From positions 40,677,651 through 40,741,650 of the forward strand of contig NC_079495.1 in the NCBI RefSeq assembly GCF_030052815.1: a DNA stretch of 64,000 bases, written 5' to 3'. Source of the DNA: Hevea brasiliensis. Lineage: Eukaryota; Streptophyta; Magnoliopsida; Malpighiales; Euphorbiaceae. Of the stretch, positions 60,017-64,000 are shown one piece after another. Both the position numbers and the translations under genes were made by a program. The notes below the pieces were generated by a model. It had not been told where the DNA came from, ran no database searches, and saw nothing but the letters and a program-made list of their open reading frames with translations. How positions within the stretch are numbered: the stretch's first letter is position 1; each line of letters opens with the position of its first letter.

Positions 60017-60927
60017 TTCACTGATGATGTTTGCAATATTTATTTTGGAAATAAATATATTGGTTCGGGTTATATGAATGATGGTCTTTATTATTTGGAT
60101 AATAATGACAAACACAAATTGAATGCAAGTGATCTAAAAGAATGCAATGCCATGGTGAAAACCAACTCTAGTTCAAAATATATTTGGCACTTAAGGTTAT
60201 GTCATGTTGCAGAAGATAGGATTGCAAAACTGGAGAAAATGGGGATTCTATCCTCATTGGGCTCTGAGCCTACTCCAACTTGTGAATCTTGCCTTCAGGG
60301 CAAAATGACTAGATCACCCTTTGTTGGACAGGGGCTAAGAGCTGAAAATATTTTGGAGCTAATACATAGTGATGTATGTGGTCCATTTAAAGAAATGGCT
60401 AGAGGGGGTTTTCATTATTTTATTACCTTTACTGATAATAAATCAAGGTTTGGGTATTTGTATTTGATGAAATACAAACATGAATCTTTTGAAAAGTTCA
60501 AAGAATTTAAATCTGAAGTAGAAAATCAAACAGTAAAGAAGAATAAAGCTATTCGATCGATCGTGGAGGTGAATATTTGAGTATCGAATTTGATGAATAC
60601 TTGAGAGAGCATGGCATTGTTTCTCACCGACTCCTCCAGAACGCCACAAATTGAATGGTGTATCTGAAAGGAGAAATCGTACCCTATTGGATATGGTACG
60701 TAGTATGATGAGCTATACTGATATGCCAATCTCCTTTTGGGGATTTGCATTAGAATCAGCTTTGTATATTCTGAATAGGATTCCATCAAAATCAGTTTCT
60801 TCCGCACCTTATGAGATATGGCATGGAAGAAAACCAAGTCTTAAGCATGTTAAGATTTGGGGTTGTCCAGCTTATATCAAAAAGCTGAACACTGATAAAT
60901 TGGAGACCAGATCAGAAAAAGGTAGAT
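60017..60927 (+). pseudogene. Copia E integrase
   Basis: Integrase inserts the cDNA into chromatin. 60074-60580 is open and shows the zinc module (WHLRLCH, with Gly changed to Cys before the second His; CESCLQGK) and the first catalytic Asp in HSDVCGPF. Near 60550 the segment holding the second Asp is shifted, with CGATCAGATCG of copia G1 appearing as CGATCGATCG. The HGIVSQLTPPGTPQ segment is damaged at 60627. 60651-60998 is open again, with NGVSERRNRTLL (catalytic Glu) and the C-terminal GRKPSLKHVKIWGC block. Confidence 0.9.
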
Positions 60928-62265
60928 TTGTTGGATATCCAAAAGATAGTTTTGGATATTATTTTATTTGCCTACTTCACAAAAGTTGTGATAAGTAGAG
61001 ATACCACATTTCTTGAACAACAATTTGTCCAAGAAGGAGGCAAAGGAAGGCAAATAGAGTTAGAATTGGAGAATTCTGACCAACCAACAGATCAGATGGA
61101 TATAGATCCATCTAGTCAACCAATACCCGTTGATGAAACATCTACAGCTGTTCCTCGTAGAACAACTAGGGTATCTCACCCACCAGTGAGATATGGTTTT
61201 CTTCATGAAGAAGAACAAGAGTTGTCTACTCATGAAGAAGTAGATCATGGAGATGATCCACTTACCTATGAAGAAGCTATATCAGATATAGACTCTTCAA
61301 AATGGATTGATGCTATGAAATCCGAGATTGATTTCATGTATAAGAATCAAGTTTGGGATCTTGTTGACCCACCTGAAGGTATTATACCTATAGGGAACAA
61401 ATGGGTTTTAAAGAAGAAAATTGGTTCTGATGGAAAGGTAGAGACCTATAAGGCAAGGCTAGTAGCGAAAGGGTTTCGCCAAAGGCAAAGAATCGACTAT
61501 GAGGAGACTTTCTCGCCTGTTGCCATGCTTAAATCAATTAGGATTTTATTAGCAATAGCTGCATACTATGATTATGAGATTTGGCAGATGGATGTCAAAA
61601 CAGCTTTTCTCAATGGATACATTGAAGAAAACATTTTCATGGAACAACCTAGGGGATTTGAATCCCAAGATGGTTCCAAGGTATGCAAGCTAAAACGATC
61701 CATTTATGGGTTGAAACAAGCTTCGAGGAGTTGGAATATCCGTTTTGATGAAGCCATTAAATCCTTTGGTTTTATCAAAAATGAGGATGAGCCATGTGTA
61801 TATAAGAAGGTTAGTGACAGTGCTATCACTTTCCTTGTCTTATATGTGGATGACATACTATTGATGGGTAATGACACAGGTATGTTGACGACTATAAAGG
61901 TATGGTTGTCAAATACATTCTCCATGAAAGACTTAGGGGAGGCAACCTATATTCTTGGGATTCGCATCTATAGAGATAGAGCGAAAAGAATAATTGGTTT
62001 ATCCCAAAGTCTATACATTGAAAAGGTGTTAAAGAGGTTTAACATGCTTGATTCCAAGAGAGGATTATTACCAGTGAGACATGGTATCCATCTTTCTAAA
62101 GAGATGTCTCCAAAGACACCTGAAGAAAGAGATAAGATGGCCAGGATTCCATGTGCTTCGGCTATTGGAAGTTTAATGTATGCAATGTTGTGTACTAGGT
62201 CGGATATCGCATATGCTGTTAGTTTGACTAGCAGGTATCCAATCCAGGTTTGGAACACTGGATAG
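60928..62265 (+). CDS. Copia E linker and reverse transcriptase, longest open frame in window (445 codons)
   Basis: It is open from 60928 to 62265. It holds the acidic Pro/Ser linker (residues about 48-110), RT with KARLVAKGFRQRQ, QMDVKTAFLNG, YGLKQASRSW, the catalytic YVDD at 61843-61854 (residues 306-309), DLGEATYILGI and the SAIGSLMYAMLCTRSDIAYAV block. It ends when a 4-bp loss near 62238 shifts the frame before RNase H. The first ATG is not a biological start, because the protein is a processed part of a Gag-Pol polyprotein. The RT core has no missing catalytic residue. Confidence 0.9.
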   Translation: MLDIQKIVLDIILFAYFTKVVISRDTTFLEQQFVQEGGKGRQIELELENSDQPTDQMDIDPSSQPIPVDETSTAVPRRTTRVSHPPVRYGFLHEEEQELSTHEEVDHGDDPLTYEEAISDIDSSKWIDAMKSEIDFMYKNQVWDLVDPPEGIIPIGNKWVLKKKIGSDGKVETYKARLVAKGFRQRQRIDYEETFSPVAMLKSIRILLAIAAYYDYEIWQMDVKTAFLNGYIEENIFMEQPRGFESQDGSKVCKLKRSIYGLKQASRSWNIRFDEAIKSFGFIKNEDEPCVYKKVSDSAITFLVLYVDDILLMGNDTGMLTTIKVWLSNTFSMKDLGEATYILGIRIYRDRAKRIIGLSQSLYIEKVLKRFNMLDSKRGLLPVRHGIHLSKEMSPKTPEERDKMARIPCASAIGSLMYAMLCTRSDIAYAVSLTSRYPIQVWNTG

Positions 62266-62826
62266 CTGTCAAGAATATTCTTAAGTACTTGAGAAGAACT
62301 AAGGATTTATTCTTGATTTATGGAGGCGGAGACTTGCAATTGGATGGTTATACTGATTATGATTTCTAATCAGATATCGATGATTGAAAGTCTACCTCTG
62401 GATATGTGTTCATTTGTAATGGAGGTGCAGTCAGTTGGAAGAGTTCCAAACAGAGCACGACTGCAGATTCCACTACAGAGGCTGAGTATATTGTCGCATC
62501 GACGCAAAGGAAGTCGCTTTGAATAAAGAAGTTCGTGATAGAACTTACAGTAGTTCCTTCCATTGAGTCAGCAGTTCAATTACACTGTGACAAAAATGGA
62601 GCAGTCATACAGGCTAAGGAACTAAGGTCTCACCAAAATCCAAACACATAGAAAGGCACTACCACATTATCAGAGATATAGTTGGGCAAGGCGATATAGC
62701 CATGCAGAAAAATAACATCAGCTGAAAATCCAGCTGATCCATTCACTAAGCCTATGTCACAGACTCAGTTAGACCGACATCTTGAGAAGATAGGTCTAAG
62801 ATATTATAATGAATGGCTCTAGTGCT
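62266..62826 (+). pseudogene. Copia E RNase H
   Basis: It reads [16 protein letters not shown] and [22 protein letters not shown], with a TAA and a TGA close together at about 62368-62388. The stretch 62490-62525 is scrambled at CTG/CAG sites compared with copia F 50962-51003. The end of the domain is recognisable to the TAG before the polypurine tract. Confidence 0.87.
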
Positions 62827-62836
62827 AGTGGGAGAT
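62827..62836 (+). promoter_or_regulatory. Copia E polypurine tract
   Basis: AGTGGGAGAT stands directly before the 3' LTR. Confidence 0.85.
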
Positions 62837-64000
62837 TGTTAGTAGTATGCCCTAGAGCATATCATTTAGTATGTATCTTGTACAAATTTTTATTAATAAA
62901 AGGCATTTCCACTTTTCCGTTTACATAATATATTTATGTGTAATAGAAAAGGTCCATTGATATTTTGTTAGAAATATTATTCTTAAGTTGTTAAGAATAT
63001 GAGTGACAATATTTCTAGCACGAAGTATCATAAATAGGTTCACAATCGAGGATACTTCATAATAAGGACATGACTTATCCAGAAAGATTGTATTCATGTT
63101 TGTTCCCAAGTTATTTATATGAGATATAAATAAGATGGAATGGTGAGTCTCATGCCATATAACAAACATGATAGGCACTTATAAATGATAAGTAGGCCGA
63201 ACCAGTGACACTTATGACAAGCACATGGAGATTATTCTTGTCAATGTTTTGTCATAAATCATATCAGTGCATATAATCTTTAGACCTAAGATAGCACAGT
63301 TATCTTGTATATAGGTAGTTTGAGTTTGATACTGCTTTCATACTTGTACTGTGTATGGGTATATGGGCATGTGTTGGCTCCTACTAGTTATATATGGAGG
63401 TAGGTGTTGATCAAGATGGAATCTGTTCCTCTAAGTAAATAGAGATAAAATCCTATGTTCATTTAATTGTTCTTGATGTTTCAAGTTCCTGGCCAGGACA
63501 GATAGATTTATTCAGAAAAGAGTTTCTGATGAGAAAATCTTTTTAATCAAGAACTGGAATTAAAAGAGAACATAATATTCATAGTAAATGGAGTTTGACA
63601 TAAACCATGACTTCAGCTTGAGTTGGGATTTTGTAACAGAGAGATTTTAGTGCATGGTAACATATGATTATAGGTTCATTTAAGGTAAACCTTATTACTA
63701 ATTGGGTGGCCATGGCATGCTATGCTAGGTGTTAACCATGGTCTATGAGGTTCATAAAATGATTTAGAGAAATCATTTATTGTAAGAAAGAGTTCTGATG
63801 ATATTAAGAGTTGATATCTTGTCTCATTGCCAATTAGTGATGAGCCTAGTAAGTCACACACATACACAAGTTATCACCTATTTAAATATGATTTAATTAA
63901 TTAATTAAAGAGTTTAATTGATTAATTAAATAGGTTTGGTTTGCAATTAAATTGCAAAGTCCCTAGCATGACTTGAAATCAAATCTAGATTATTAGATGT
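62837..64000 (+). repeat. Copia E 3' LTR, truncated by window end
   Basis: 1,164 bp are collinear with 54958-56120 and differ at few positions. The remaining part and the target duplication are beyond the window. Confidence 0.95.

Larger units (their letters stand above)
54958..64000 (+). mobile_element. Ty1/copia element E, nearly complete, 3' LTR truncated by window end
   Basis: E has a 5' LTR (54958-57065), primer site (57068-57079), a 1.8 kb leader with minisatellite, GAG-PR-IN-RT-RNase H (58847-62826), polypurine tract and the first 1,164 bp of the 3' LTR. The two LTRs agree closely over the shared part, so E is relatively young. The left flank is CATCA (54953-54957); the right target copy is off window. 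E gives the reference order for copia D, F and G1. Confidence 0.95.

Noticed and set aside
1..64000. Possible host gene or captured gene fragment
   Set aside because: All coding similarity that I could recognise belongs to Gag, PR, RT, RNase H, integrase or chromodomain. No other conserved protein or intron-exon structure is visible.

Overview
This window is plant nuclear repeat DNA, almost certainly from a eudicot. I can see no host gene, tRNA, rRNA or CRISPR. Essentially all 64 kb is a nest of LTR retrotransposons of two kinds. The Ty3/gypsy elements have very long LTRs (about 3.5-3.9 kb), a Gag-PR-RT-RNase H-INT order and a C-terminal chromodomain, which fits the Tekay/Del chromovirus lineage. 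The Ty1/copia elements have about 2.1 kb LTRs and a GAG-PR-IN-RT-RNase H order, resembling the Tork/Angela group. A remnant of a third, Sirevirus-like copia element is also present. The species cannot be named from the sequence alone.

The nesting was worked out from LTR ends, 5-bp target duplications (TSDs) and continuity of interrupted proteins. The outermost resolved element is copia F (+). It starts beyond the left edge; its leader resumes at 26933 and its 3' LTR ends at 53415. Three elements sit inside F. Gypsy B (+) begins left of the window and ends at 26932. Gypsy C (-) spans 27645-39607 (TSD CACCC). Copia G1 (-) spans 40994-48547 (TSD TTATA) and itself carries a copia solo LTR, G2, at 43149-45251 (TSD CCATC). 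Gypsy B carries copia D (+, window start to 7816) and complete gypsy A (+, 10626-22779, TSD AAGGA). Copia D carries a gypsy solo LTR, S1, at 1633-5520 (TSD GTCTC). The deepest chain is F > B > D > S1.

To the right of F are a Sirevirus-like 3' end (53416-54087) and a minus-strand gypsy LTR fragment, H (54088-54957). H is interrupted by copia E (+, 54958 to beyond 64000). E has both LTRs, although the 3' LTR is cut by the window edge.

No element has a fully open polyprotein. Two kinds of damage are visible. Elements B, C, F and G1 keep long stretches in one frame and are broken mainly by in-frame stops, often CAG/CAA to TAG/TAA or TGG to TAG. That fits decay of methylated cytosines. Elements A, D and E, including A with near-identical LTRs, carry clusters of small indels and scrambles centred on CAG and CTG. 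These look more like base-calling or consensus error at CHG-methylated sites in unpolished repeats than like biology. I found no previously undescribed gene system. The most unusual structures are a 10-unit, 35-bp palindromic minisatellite in the copia E leader, a thrice-repeated motif in the copia leader, lineage-specific tandem cassettes at one place in the gypsy LTRs, and an 8-nt LTR-to-primer-site spacer in the gypsy elements.
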